From: Usnea hakonensis
Lineage: Eukaryota > Ascomycota > Lecanoromycetes > Lecanorales > Parmeliaceae
Direction of reading: 5' to 3'
DNA length: 48,842 nt
Assembly (NCBI GenBank): GCA_013423325.1
Contig: BLJB01000053.1
Span: 1 to 48,842 of the forward strand
A program made the position numbers and the translations under genes. Below the pieces are notes generated by a model that saw only the letters and a list, made by a program, of their open reading frames with translations, was not told where the DNA came from and did no database searches. Shown in pieces: positions 22,774 to 34,200 of the stretch. Positions within the stretch are counted from its first letter, which is position 1, and the number at the start of each line of letters is the position of its first letter.

Positions 22774-24003
22774 GTGGTAGCAGCCCCCTTCGACAGATGT
22801 ACGTTCCCGGACACCATGTGTGTTAGATCCGATAAAACCCAACTACAATTCAGAAGACCTCAACCCTATAGCCCAAAAGGGCCTAAGGGGTACACGGATA
22901 AACATGTTCACGCCCTTTGCCACTGGGAGGGTGAATGTGGACAGTTCGAGGAAGAATTGAGGGAATGGAAGAAATTTCTGGATTATCGGCAGAAGAAAGA
23001 AACGGATGGGAAAACGGGGTGGCAGCTGGAAGAACGATAATCTGCAGAGAGCCCGACCCAAGTGGACCTCTGGAAAGACTATTGGGCGTATCAATATCTG
23101 GAGGTCGATAATGCTAAGCAGTGGGTGGAATTCTGGCGGCGGCAGGTGGAAGAATGCCAGGATATAGAGAATCGTCAAGCACTACAAGGGTGGGCAGGTA
23201 CAGCCGAACGATACCATTCTAAAGGCGAGAGAATGAAATCGCATGTAGAGGACGCAGGAAAGCAAGTCGGGCCTGCAGAGATGCAATTGGAATGGGTAGA
23301 AGAACAGCTTTCAGCCATTCTTGCTGAATGCGCCGTCTCGACAATATAGATATCAATATCCGGTCATCTGGAGGATCAAGCTAAGCTACCGAAAAGAGCA
23401 TCGAGGTCTGGTTAAATAACGCTCAAGGATCTTAGATCTAATCGATCTGACAAATCAGTCCTGCGAAGTAATCACAACAAGAAGAAAAATCGTCATTCAG
23501 CAAATTCTGCGCTTGGTCCAATCCATTCATTAAAAGTATCAAAAGCCGCCGGAAGGAAAACACTTCGCCCCCGACGATAGTTAAAGATCTTCGCAGACCG
23601 TGACGATGGTCAAAACCAAGGCTTGAACACGACGATATCACCCCCTCCGCCTGCCAATGTTGCTCCGCGCAGAAGCCGCCGGTTATCTACTAACCAAAAG
23701 AGGATCGGTGTATTGGAAGCGGATCTAGCTGCCGAACTGGGGAGAAATACATAACCCCAACCTATCGAGGTCATGCTGCGCAGAAGCGATCGGATATCGA
23801 AATAGAAAGAGAGGAGGAGCACCTCAACTTCTAGTGCGGCGTTGAGCTCAGTCGTGATTTTGCAAACAGCTCCGTTGCCACGGTCCAAACCTAAAAGTCG
23901 CGTTGCAGGCACCAAACCAGACAGGAGCTGGGGGAAACCGCGTGGAATATCCAAGACGCGGGGAAAGCGTCTTTCACGGAAGAGGACTAAGATCCACACT
24001 TAA
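22774..24003 (+). pseudogene. fungal hypothetical protein with charged coiled coil; six nonsense codons, no frameshift
   Basis: One plus-strand frame spans 22774-24003 (about 409 codons). Internal stops lie near 23038, 23347, 23413, 23575, 23752 and 23815. Each is one C-to-T change from a Gln or Arg codon, or one G-to-A from Trp. The first half is Trp/Glu/Lys-rich and probably helical (FEEELREWKKFLDYRQKKET; WVEFWRRQVEECQDIENRQA; MQLEWVEEQLSAILAECAV). The second half is basic and disordered with repeated RRSRRLS / RRSDRIS motifs and an SKTRGKRLSRKRTKIHT end, suggesting a nuclear protein. Similar hypothetical proteins recur in mould genomes to my recollection; no function is known. The true start may lie upstream, because the frame opens without an ATG at 22774. 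Confidence 0.62.
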
Positions 24004-24073
24004 GGATGGGGTCACTTCGAACCGATTTTGGTCTTAGATAAGCAGGGAGATACAGTGTCACGTCATACTATCA

Positions 24074-24283
24074 TCAAGTGTCCTGGTTCAATCCCTCCTC
24101 CTCCTCCTCCTCCTCCTCCTCAGTAGCGACGACGCCTATAACCTCGTCTGGATACATAGCCTCCGGGGTACGGTCACGATCGAAGCCCTCGGGGTTACTA
24201 CCATACCAATCCAGCTCTTCCTGAGTATCCTCGAAGCCGCCATACTGAGGAGGCTGGCGAACGACGAGGCCTTGAGACGTCAT
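24074..24283 (-). CDS. small acidic ORF (69 aa), uncertain
   Basis: ATG 24283 opens a 69-codon frame: MTSQGLVVRQPPQYGGFEDT, then EELDWYGSNPEGF, DEVIGVVA and a run of nine Glu from a (CCT)n repeat at about 24092-24120, ending GLNQDT. The composition is protein-like and no RIP stops occur. It could be an exon of a lost gene or a chance frame over the repeat. No family recognised. Confidence 0.3.
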   Translation of the reverse strand: MTSQGLVVRQPPQYGGFEDTQEELDWYGSNPEGFDRDRTPEAMYPDEVIGVVATEEEEEEEEEGLNQDT

Positions 24284-24484
24284 AATGAAGAGATAACGCG
24301 ATTTGCTAGCTATTACGAAGTATAAGTGGGCCAGTGGGGCGGAATCAATGGCGACAGCGAGGTATGGAGAAGGAGGCAGGAAGGAGGCAGGCGCGTCCGG
24401 AATTAGTATGTGGATCCCTTACTAATCATGGTATGTGGCTGCCTCACCTCCGGTATTATACACTAGCGTTGGCTGAGGTTTAAA

Positions 24485-25376
24485 AGCAACCAAAATAGAA
24501 AATAGGAGCCTCTTTTTTCTCGGGCTCAAATGCATACCCACTTCTTTTCCCCATCTTTCTGCTTCTGCCCTTTACTACTTCTTCCCCGACTCAACCACAG
24601 CAAAGACACATCAAAGTGCAACAGGACCTTCAACATATTATTGAGCGCAACTGGCCGGTCAAAAAGAATTCCTGACGACCAGCCTACTCAGAGGATACCC
24701 CTGTCAAGAGAGCAGGTACTGGCATTGTTATCTCGGCTTCCTCAACGTCGCTACCGTATAGCATTACCCATACTGCCAAATACATGCGGTGCAACATCAG
24801 ATCCCTCAAACTCATGTGCCATCCGAAGTCTCGACTGAACCAGGCCTCTCGTTTGACCGTTCCTCCACGTTTGAGCTATAGTGTAATCAAAGTCTCTGGA
24901 CAGTAGATTGACAGGCAACGGGTACGAGGCTTCTGAGCTCGAGTTAGCTCAAAGGTCGATATATCGGATTCATACGTACGATCTCTGTCATGCTGGGAGG
25001 CCACCATTCGTGATCAGTCGATCGATAAGTATAATACCTTCTATTTCTGCGGATGATCAATGCAACGTCCGCGTGACATAATCGCGCCAGCTGATCTGCC
25101 TTTTTCATCAAGTTTGGTTTCCTTCTGGTGAACTGCTGCGCTTTTGCTTTTGCTGAGTAAGGCGGGCGAGGGAACATATTAAAGACGAGTACCAATATAT
25201 CTCTGAAATTCCTGCTCTACTATTGGATCACTTTATCTCGTCTTCCTCGCACTTCTGTACTCCATTTTTGGACCGTCCCTCGAGTTCCATTTTTGGAACC
25301 CTCCCCCCAAAACAAAGTTCCAATTTTGGCCCCGTTCCTTGCGCTCCGATTCTGGCACTGGGAGAATAGAGCCTCT
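24485..25376. repeat. right arm of the ~0.95 kb inverted repeat
   Basis: Reverse complement of 327-1293, in the order expected of an inverted repeat: the AAATAGGAGCC end near 24500, the CCACTTCTTTTCCCCATC tract near 24538, the MADS-like exon, and the CTGGCACTGGGAG end near 25352. Relative to the left arm it has small deletions, about 45 bases before the start codon and about 18 bases in exon 2. It ends about 30 bases before a MITE-like element. Confidence 0.8.
24980..25177 (-). CDS. MADS-box-like protein, second inverted copy (exon 1)
   Basis: ATG 25177 gives MFPRPPYSAKAKAQQFTRRK then PNLMKKADQLARLCHADVAL and RRNRRYYTYRST, nearly identical to the gene at 600 across the MADS motif. The same intron donor (GTACGT) follows at 24979. 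After the expected CTCAG acceptor, however, this copy has one base fewer, so exon 2 reads out of frame and stops early; the copy may be defective. The ATG lies in sequence that is 5'UTR in the left copy, because the left copy's start region was deleted or never present here. The domain is intact. Confidence 0.5.
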
Positions 25377-25405
25377 GATTCCTGTGTTCATCTCTGGAAG
25401 TCTGC

Positions 25406-25667
25406 ACACCCTGAGACAGTGTATTAACTCGAAGATTGTATAAACTTCGAGGGTAAGCAAGCTCAAAACATCTGTACAATCGAAGGCTACACAACTTAAA
25501 CACAAATCCAAACACTGTTATAGAATTAGAACGTACAAAATTAGAAGATTCAACACGTTTAGAAGTTCAATATTATCTTATTACCCTAGATAATACAGTA
25601 ACATACAATGGAAAGCATAACCTCAAAGAATATACATCCTTCGAGTTAATACACTGTCTCAAGGTGT
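25406..25667. mobile_element. MITE-like element with 29-bp terminal inverted repeats
   Basis: The ends 25406-25434 and 25639-25667 are inverted repeats matching at 28 of 29 positions (ACACCCTGAGACAGTG.. against the complement ACACCTTGAGACAGTG..). The 262-bp body has no coding potential and is AT-rich. I cannot see a clear target-site duplication. The right end abuts exactly the start of a dispersed repeat also present at 39.8 kb, consistent with insertion at its edge. The superfamily is not assigned. Confidence 0.65.
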
Positions 25668-25838
25668 AGCGGATGACAAGGAGAGTGAAGAATAGAGAGT
25701 AGTAGTGGGCTGTAGGAGGGTAGGAGGCTAGTAGGTAGAGAGTGGATGGTGGATGGTAGAGTTGCGGGTCGTGGGTGGAACGTCGTGGCTTGGGGTAAAA
25801 CTATAGTTGGAATCTAGAAGTAGAATAGGTTGTATGAA
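25668..25838 (+). repeat. dispersed direct repeat, copy 1
   Basis: About 170 bases match 39815-39984 in the same orientation: AGCGGATGACAAGGAGAGTG, GTAGGAGGGTAGGAGGCTA, GCTTGGGGTAAAA and AGAATAGGTTGTATGAAG. The two differ by some 15-20 substitutions and small indels, many of them transitions. It is non-coding. It may be part of an LTR or another high-copy element. Confidence 0.75.
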
Positions 25839-26162
25839 GGCCATAGGGGACTAGCCCAACCGGGGGGTAAATCCTACAAGTCACCTCTACCCAAGGCTAG
25901 AGAGGGTAAGCTCCCTTACAAATCCCCCAGAATACAGACTCCACTAACATCTCTACTCACACACAGTGCCAATGTTCAACATCTACTGCGCCTCCAACGG
26001 ACCTCCCCGCTAGCGCCACCCAGCCTATGATAACATGAGCGCCGAAGCAATGGCGTTGCGGAATGGGAGCTAAGCTGGAGTTCCAGTCAAGGGCGTAAAG
26101 GAAAAATATCATTTGGCGATTATTAAGGAGCTGCCGTTGAGGGTGCTTGTAGGGGCAACCGT

Positions 26163-26728
26163 GTATAAGGTCGACAAGACCGATGAGAGGGAGGAAGATG
26201 GTTTGGCGGGTGGAGGTCTTGATGACTGCGGATTTGCCTATTCGAGTTGCATCTAGGTCGATATTGGCTCCTTCCTCCGCTGCCTCTTTCTCCACATCAA
26301 GATCTAGAAGCTCCACTACATTGCCGACGAGGTATGGGAGCTGTCTGTAAACTTGTATCAGCACCGTCGGCCTCGAATATTCCGTAGACCTCTTCTGCAC
26401 ACCTGTTATTCTCGATCTTGTCTAGATTATCCTTGATCTTCTCCTTCATCGTCGCTTGCTCATGGGTCAAGCGTTGAAATTCACTCTTCATAATCCTCAT
26501 ATCATTCTCCAAAAGTCGCCGCCGTGTGATAATGTCTCTTGTGCTTGAATGTAGAATCTCAGGATCGAACATGTCCTCCTCTTTTTCTTCTTCTTTCTTT
26601 TCGCTGCCCGCATCTTTCATTTCTGCATCGCCGTCCTGATCAGGCTTCTTGCCATCCTTGTCGCCGTCGTCCTTCTTTTCCTCCTTCTCCTCCCTCTCCA
26701 TATCATCGAGGTCCTCAAGTGTGGACAT
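26163..26728 (-). pseudogene. rpt5: truncated 5' copy of a 26S proteasome regulatory ATPase gene (RPT5)
   Basis: ATG 26728 opens exon 1 (26728-26403): MSTLEDLDDMEREEKEEK, an acidic Lys/Glu tract, then RRRLLENDMRIMKSEFQRLT and KEKIKDNLDKIENN. An intron at 26402-26345 (GTGTGC..TTTACAG) is followed by exon 2: RQLPYLVGNVVELLDLDVEK, ANIDLDATRIGKSAVIKTST and RQTIFLPLIGLVD. This matches the N-terminal coiled coil and OB fold of Rpt5. Homology ends abruptly after GLVD near 26163, where Rpt5 normally continues into the linker and AAA+ ATPase. About 170 of some 420+ residues are present and no Walker motifs follow. It is a segmental fragment, not a working subunit, and shows no RIP damage. Confidence 0.88.
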
Positions 26729-27290
26729 GTTGACGGTAGGTCAAGTGTATAGGTGAGAATTCAGACGTGAATCGAGGTTTTAGGAGACTGGTGGAAGTGA
26801 ATCTTTAGGGAGGGCCTGAACAAGTACAATCGACATATCAGGTTGACTACAGGTTACGCGGTTAATAGCGTTAGCATAGGTACTTACGCTTTATACTGCG
26901 AAGACGCCAAAATTCTTGGCAGTCTAGGCGCCAAGATTGCTTACATTAAAGAAATAACACGAGCACTTATGAATAGGACGCTTTGTATTCTACTACTGAG
27001 TCGTGTGAGTCTCCTCGTTATCGGGTTCAGTCCGGAGTGAATTATAAGTAAAAGTACTACATAATGAAAGCCGGGGTTTGGATTCTTAATCATGGAAGCA
27101 ATACATTCTTTCAATATTAACTCTTAGTAGGGCCACTTGCGTAGAATAAGTAACCGGAATCATGACGACTAGAGTTACTAGCAAAGCATGAGTCCCAAGC
27201 ATCAGAAGAAAGCACTAACCGAATGTTGCGAGAAGCTAGGGTTTCCTCAAAAGGTTTTCATCAACTGTAATCCGTCCTGTTCGTTGCTTT
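26729..27290. other. no supported gene
   Basis: It contains the former RPT5 upstream region and an unremarkable stretch. A 65-codon frame at 26843-27040 has no features I can interpret. Confidence 0.4.
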
Positions 27291-29402
27291 CTACGCTTTG
27301 GCTAGCGTCACATGCGTGTCCGAGACTGCCAGGCTGACATTGATCGCTTTAGGAGCTTTAGCAGACGCCGGAGGTACCGTGGTCGACGCTTTCGTCTTGG
27401 ATGGCGGGTCCGCGCTTCAAGACAGTAAGCACGCTAAGCTGTAGCATTATGGATGGGTATTCGGAATCGAACTTACCCGTTGTATTCCAAATTGACGAGA
27501 AGGTCTCCGCGCTTGTTGAACCTTGGATCTTTCATACAGAACGTTCCTGCTGCCGGAAGGAAGAGCTTGTGTTGGTCGGCTAGTGCGTAGAGCAGATTGG
27601 TCTCAACAGTTGGGAACCCATGTCCTAGTTGATCTAGCAACCCATTCTCAACCCATTGGGCTACTTGGGTGACTCCATCCTTCCATTGGAGAGGGCCTTC
27701 GGGGTCGTATTTTTTGGTGCTAACACTGTCTGATCCAGGAACGATCTTGAACTCGACTCCTCCATCCTCAACCGCCAACATCGCGATATCGAATTTCCAA
27801 GTACCCTCTACTGTTATTTTGGTACTAGAAAATTAGGTCAGCTGCACTGTATTACTCCAAGCAGATATGAAGAACTGTGCAATATCCTGAGTTCTTGAAG
27901 ACTGTCACCTACTATCTATCCTCATTCGCACCGTGTGCAACATATACAACAAAGGTGCTTCCTCCTTGCACAGTAATTGCTTCATGACCCTTGTCGAAGC
28001 CAACGCGACCCCAGCTCCTCGCTGCGAAGAAATGCCTAAGTAGGTTGCTCTTGTTCAAAGAGGATACAGGATCTACCAGTCTCCTTAATTCTCTCATGGT
28101 CACCACCCCCATAGACTATTGCTTCAGATGGCCTTTCGTCTCCATTCCATGACCATCCATTTCCCAACTCGTGGAAGACGTAATCCGAGTCTGCGGCGTT
28201 CTGATTCCCAATATGGAGGTTGATTTTGACAGACCACGGGAATGTGGGATGATCGGCGCGGTATCTGATGTAAGGCGTATCTGGGACAAGCTCCATCATT
28301 TTGATCACCTGTCCGAGTTGCCTGAGGAGCCATGATCCCCAAAATATCTTGCGATTCATGCAGTAAAGACCATTCTGCTCCACGAAAGTTCCCGAATATG
28401 GCAAACCTACCGGTGATGGTGGATCCTGGAAGCTACCTACCATCAAATAGCTGATAGCGTTCTGATCGATGTCATTCTGTCGGACGGGATATGGAACGCT
28501 TGGATCAAGCCATGGATAGTTGTTGTAGTCGATGCTCGTAGCTGGAAATGATGGTGCATATTTATTGACTGAATATAGCTGTCAAAGATATGTCTTCCGA
28601 GGGACAGTGCTGGAGGCCTACATTGGTTGCTGTCTGGTTGAGCTGCATAGCCCAAAATATTTTGTTTCTCCTTTGACATGATAGTCAACCATGCTTGAAT
28701 AAATGTCGTGAAGGTTGAATACGCAGTGGATCCCAGGGAGTTCCAGTCGCTTTGTTTGTCTCCGAAGGTGCTAAGACTGTCCTCCCATTTTGTCGTAGCT
28801 GTTTCACGGCGGTTGAATTTTGATTAGTATTTCGACCTTGCCATCGCCAGATGAAATACTTACAGGAGGCGTCGATGAATAACTTAGCAAGGGAGAAGTT
28901 GGATTCGGCCAATCCCGCACGCTCCTTGAATTGTTTGTACTCTGGGGAGTCTCTCGTGATCATTTTTCGAGCTGAGGTTCAAAGAAGCATTGTGAGTGAG
29001 ATAGACGAGACATGTAACGGAACCCTAGTGATAACAGGCCGTACCTATCTTGACAGAGAAGGCAAATACCCAATCTTTTATTGTCCATTCGATGTGATCA
29101 TCGTTCTTGGGGTCCCTAGTTGTGTATATTTTTAGACTCCCTTTGGTCATTGCCAATTGATAATACAGCTGAGGATCCTGAGTGGTGACCTGCAATTGGA
29201 CCTTGGGAGGTCCAAGATCACTCTTGATATACTCTTGCGCTCTGTTTGCGTAGTCGAAATGAGAAAGAGGCGAATCGTCTGCTGCAAGAAGCCACATTTT
29301 ATGAAAAGCATCGTTGATCAACTTCTGGCTGAGCACGATGATCTGCTCATAGGGTTCAGGGTTTGTCTTTTCAATAAGACTGAGTGTATAGGCACCCGAC
29401 AT
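27291..29402 (-). CDS. unrecognised 562-aa protein, seven exons, intact
   Basis: Exons on the minus strand: 29402-29045, 28971-28864, 28798-28622, 28541-28077, 28021-27913, 27824-27477 and 27414-27291. The introns are 55-88 nt, all GT-AG, and several have clear branch sites (ACTAATC in intron 2). The spliced length is 1689 nt, exactly 562 codons plus stop, with no internal stop. The N-terminus is SLIEKTNPEPYEQIIVLSQK followed by a probable helix. Alternating strands come next (PPKVQLQVTTQDPQLYYQL; WTIKDWVFAFSVKI). The middle is Trp/Tyr-rich (DYNNYPWLDPSVPY; NRKIFWGSWLLRQLG; ELGNGWSWNG). Further strands (TKITVEGTWKFDIAMLAV) and an Ala/Pro/Thr-rich tail follow. There is no signal peptide and no membrane helix, so it is probably cytosolic. 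The helix-then-long-strands layout faintly recalls TULIP/P47-type lipid-binding folds (weak inference). Similar hypothetical proteins occur in moulds to my recollection. It is divergent from the gene at 31271. Confidence 0.85.
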
Positions 29403-31270
29403 GATGGGTTCCCCTTGAGCACAGATGCTCCTGAGTGAAATGGTAGTTCTCGACTTCGTGACTGACAATAGAAGGACTAAAGAAGCAAGGAGAGAGTAGG
29501 ACCCAGGAAAAAAAAGTAAATTGAAGACCAGGCAGTGTGGGCCAAGGCACCTTGAGACTGGATGTGAACCAACAGATGCCTATCAAGGTTGCTCCAACTC
29601 ATCCTACTCGGTGTGACAGAGTCCATGCAAGTCAATTCCATTAAGAAGATAAGTGCGTGGAAACCGTGCTGACCACATTGCCATTCTGTGCCACTGAATT
29701 TAGGACATGTCACATATGATTCGAACCCCGCTTAGCTTGTGCAGAAAAACGGAACTTCAGCTGGCGCTCGTCTGCAACATCAAACCAAGAAGGGTTATTC
29801 CTCCGTTACTCATTGCTTCGTGGCTTTCTCTATGGGACCACTGATCGACAGTCCCATGGTCATGGTGGCGACACATATGGGACAAATGTATCGTGATACC
29901 TCTGCTAGGACCTTATGAAGATGAGGCGGCGGCTAATTGACATCTACGGATTATGATTTGCTGTTGTGGTGTAGGGTTTGGACGGTGGCTGGCTGGATGG
30001 CATAAATTGTGATTTGCTATTAGGATGCAGGGTCGAGAGGGTGGCCAGCTATGAATTGTGACTCGATTCGGTTTGCCTGCAATTGCCTTGAAGTCGCCGT
30101 GGGTGACAAGCACAGTAGCACGAGACTGGACTCCATCCCTGCATGAAGTAGGTCAAGAGGTGCTAGTACGTGTGCAGTCGGAAGATCCACAACAGTGATA
30201 CAGCAATTCACTGGACCAATGCTAACCAAAGAGCCAACGGGCTCTGTCTTGAGCACAGTGTCAGGTCGGATTGTGATTCCAATGTAGACTCGATATTACA
30301 GTCGGGGCTCCTGGGTTTTCTGCACATGTATTTCCCCCGGACAGGCGTATTCCGTCTTGTAGATATGGAAGTAACCCCGTTATTCTTCAGAAGATGACCG
30401 AGGGAATGCTATAAAAAAGCAGATGGTTGGTCGCGCAGACGTGCGGTCTAGTGTAGGAGCGAGGGGCTTGGTACTGTATTGCGAAAATCTCGAGTCATGT
30501 CTTGCCGAATATCCTTGTTGCATCTCCAAATTCCGTCCAACAGCAAAGAAAGGACCCTGACCAATAGGAGGGTAAATGGGAGGAGTACACCTGAGATCGC
30601 TACACATTTACCACAGTGAGGGTTGTAGAGCTGGTCATACTGGTAGGCTATTCGTCAGCGAGTCCGCGTCATTCGGGCACCAGTGTGCCTGATGGATGTA
30701 ATGTAGGTAGCCGTTTTTGGCTCGGTAGAGAGTAAGCTGAATTCTGAGCCTTCCTACATTCCCTCAATATCAAGTAATGGGGATAATGACTCCACTGAAC
30801 GATTCGTTTGTATTGGGAACCCGTCGACCGGTGAATTTTGATAAATTTCTTGACACTCTTCTACAACATCAAATCACAAGGATAGTAAGTCATCATGCTC
30901 ATCGTCAGGCATTCTCTGCAGCATGCGGGCTTGAGGCAGTGGATGGCTGAAAGCTATCAGTATCAAATCAGATCCGAGTGATACGCAGTGAACATACGCC
31001 TGTGAAAGGTCGTCCTGGGGAGCCAATGCATTCAGTGGGACTGAGTGTTGGTAGGCCTCAAGGGAGAATGTCGGTTTTAGGTGCATTTGCAGAGCTTTCT
31101 GATTGCTGCTGCAGAAATCTAGTGAGATGCTACGTCTATCAGATTGATGCATGTCAAGTGATCAAGCAAAAGCACAACATGTCGTCTTTAAAATCAACTT
31201 GACCCTTTCCATGTCAAAGCCAAAGAGATCTTCAGCAGCATCTACCATCATTCCTCCGTAGCTAGCCAAG
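29403..31270. promoter_or_regulatory. 1.87-kb divergent intergenic region of the intact gene pair
   Basis: It separates two intact genes that point away from each other, so it should contain both promoters. A CT-rich leader with TTTAAAAT about 85 bases before the ATG is visible in front of 31271. A TATAAAAAAG box lies at about 30410 on the plus strand without an obvious gene behind it. A 92-codon ATG frame on the minus strand (31152-30874) is open but unrecognised. The region shows no RIP signature. Confidence 0.5.
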
Positions 31271-34200
31271 ATGATTAAAATCACTCAAGACTCTGAACTT
31301 ATGACAAATTACATACCTGCAAATCCTATACCAGCAGGCAATCGCTTCGTCGTGTTCAAGGATAACAATCTCGATCCCGCAGTTTTCAGTCTAGGTGATG
31401 ATTACACACTTAATCTGGTCATAACGGTCAATGGTGAGCCGACGTTGACCGACTTTGGTGACACTTCGGGTCTCTTCAGCAAAGGCACCAAAATTCAAGC
31501 TTTTGATGTAAAGCAGGCGCCTGATTTAGGCCTGAACATATGCATTGCAACAGAGTCTGGCAATGGGCAATCGGACTTCTATCTCATACATGGCATCAAG
31601 CCCAGTGAGCTCTTGAAGCCCGTCGTGGCGAGTAGAGTCGTCAAAGGAAATGGCTTTCCTGAAACCCACCGCATCTTCATGGTTAGCTTCTTTCATGTTC
31701 TCTGCAAATTCTCTAACGGGCAAGACTAACAGATTCTGTCTAAGAGTAACCTTTACACGGATAAAGTCGACTCTATGCCACTGATATTCCTTGCCTTCAA
31801 GCGACCCGACAGGATTATCACAGAAGAAGATCTCGGATACGTGAATATCATCCATTCAGGCGATACCGGATATACTGCTTCCCTTGACACGTCGTGGAGG
31901 CTTGCTACAAATCCTAGGAGAATCATAGATGTCAATTTCGGCACTCACAAGGTCGGAGATGGGGCCTTCATTCTGTACGAAGGTGCCAGAGTATCGAGAT
32001 TGCAGTTCAAAGTCTTCAGGGGCGAAGATGTATCCTTTGTTGCCGAGCCTCAGTGTCCTAAAGGTCAGTGAGTGTACAGATCAACAGATGTCCTTATGAA
32101 TCCCTAACGGTGGCGACAGATGCAACATGTTTGGCGTCTTTCCTTGATCCTGACTCGGGACACTCCATACTCCTCGTGGGTGGTGATAGAATAACTGCTT
32201 TCAAGTCATCAGAGTACGTTTCACCCAAGGGCTATGGGACTGTCATTGCCACCAAAGATTCATCGCTGGGCCTTAAGGATATGCATGTGTCCACACTCGG
32301 GGACTCATTGCGTGTCTGGTACACCACGAAGGCCGATGGTGCACATTACTATACGACCAAGCTTTCAGCTTTATCTCAAGGCCAATTGGTCCCTCTTCTG
32401 GCTGACGGGCAGGGCGGCCAGATGTCTGGATTACTTTCCTTGAAATCAGCCAAGGGGCGGCAAGATTCACCTGTCAGTAGCCTTGTCTCGGTCGACGAGC
32501 ACGGAGCTCTGCTACTGCTCCAACAAGACCCAAAGTCCGGTGTTTGGCAGCAGTTCCCTTTCTACCATATTTCTAAGACCAACGTGATAGAAGTGAAAGG
32601 CTATACTCTTCGCTTGCAAGCCAAGGCGTTGAGTGATTCTGATCCCAGCAGTCCCGGACCGGATCAAGCTCTAATTCCAAGCTGCTGGTTAGAGGTTAGT
32701 AGTTCCGGCGTGATTCGATGCATCATAAACGGCCGCACTGCCTCCCTGACTACTACGAGGCAGTGGTTCCAAACAAATGCCCAAGGTGTCCTAAACATAA
32801 TCTTCGCCACCAAGGACGCATCATGCTACAAAGTACGTGTGGAAGCCTTCCGCCCAACTAAAACCTTGGAGGATAGCAGGGACGTCCGTTCGCTGGATAT
32901 ACCAACTTTAGATCCAACTCGCAAAATTATACCCAAGCTCGAAGGCATCAACTCACCACAAGACTTACGGGCCGCTAAAACGCAGTATGGGAAGCTCCTG
33001 ATTAGCACTGATGCCACGGAGGAGGATGTGAATAAGGGCGCAGAGGCCATTAAGTTACTGAGAGAACAGATAAAGAATTTTGACGAGAAAGACGAAAAGT
33101 CATACAAAGCTTTGAAGAGCAACGCACTTTCTGGGGCACAAGATGTGGTATACAATTCCCAATTTTCAACTTGGGATGATATTGTACATGGGGCTGGCGA
33201 TGCTTTCAATTGGCTACTGGACAAAGCCGAGGATTCCTGGCATTGGGTTGTTGATAAGATCGGTGAGGTCGATCCCAGGTTGGAGAGGCAAGCTGGCGAC
33301 TAACTTGAGTCCCAAAATTCAGAGACTGCTTGGGGGACGTTTGTTCATCTGGTCATCAAAATTGGAGAAGAAGTCTATGAGATCATCTTGGACAGTGTAT
33401 CAACTATTGTTCAGGCCGTTACTTGGGTATTCAAGAAGCTTGGAGCTCTTCTCCACAATTTGATCGACTTCCTCGGTTTTATTTTCTCCTGGGACGACAT
33501 ACTGGATACGACCGACAGTATGGTGACCATGTTGAACGCAGGACTGGACTACGGAGATCAGCTACTGACACAAACCGAAATGAACGTCAAGGACTGGCTG
33601 CAGAGCCTTAAGAAGACGGTTAAAGCTCAGCTTCCGGTGCTGAGTAAATACGACTTCAAAGGCAAAATTTTGACTGGTCAGGATCAGCGGGAGACGACTC
33701 TGATCCAAGTAGCGAAACAAGAACATCAAGAGTCTATCAAAGGAGGTGTGGGCTGGAATTGGGCAAGCTATCAGCTGCAATATGGAGGTGCAATGACCAA
33801 TGCTACCTTGAAGGACTCTTCTACCAAAAGTCAGGTTCACACATTCCCCCGCTCTAGTTCTGCGCCTTGGACTGAACTAATATGGTGATACCGATAGGCT
33901 CCGACACGGACAAGGTCAAGGCGCTTTGTGACGACATTCAGTCCGAACTACAGACAATACAAACCTATGCCGTCGACATCTTTCGTGACTTTATAGCTTT
34001 TTTCGAAGATGGAAAACTGGACGTCGAGACTCTGGTCTCCAAGATACTCGCTCATACAATTGACGTGGTGATGGACTCTTTAACGAATCTTAGTGACCTA
34101 TTGTTTAAGGCCGCAGAACTCGGCGTCACCATGATTCGAGCGGTCTGTAACTATGATATCGAGGTGCCCGTGTTCACATGGCTGTGGAAATTGGTGGCCA

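Noticed and set aside
23610..23999. 129-codon minus-strand frame
   Set aside because: Shadow of the plus-strand pseudogene 22774-24003, whose frame is continuous and compositionally sensible.
32826..33224. 132-codon minus-strand frame
   Set aside because: Lies entirely inside exon 3 of the intact 1195-aa gene on the other strand.
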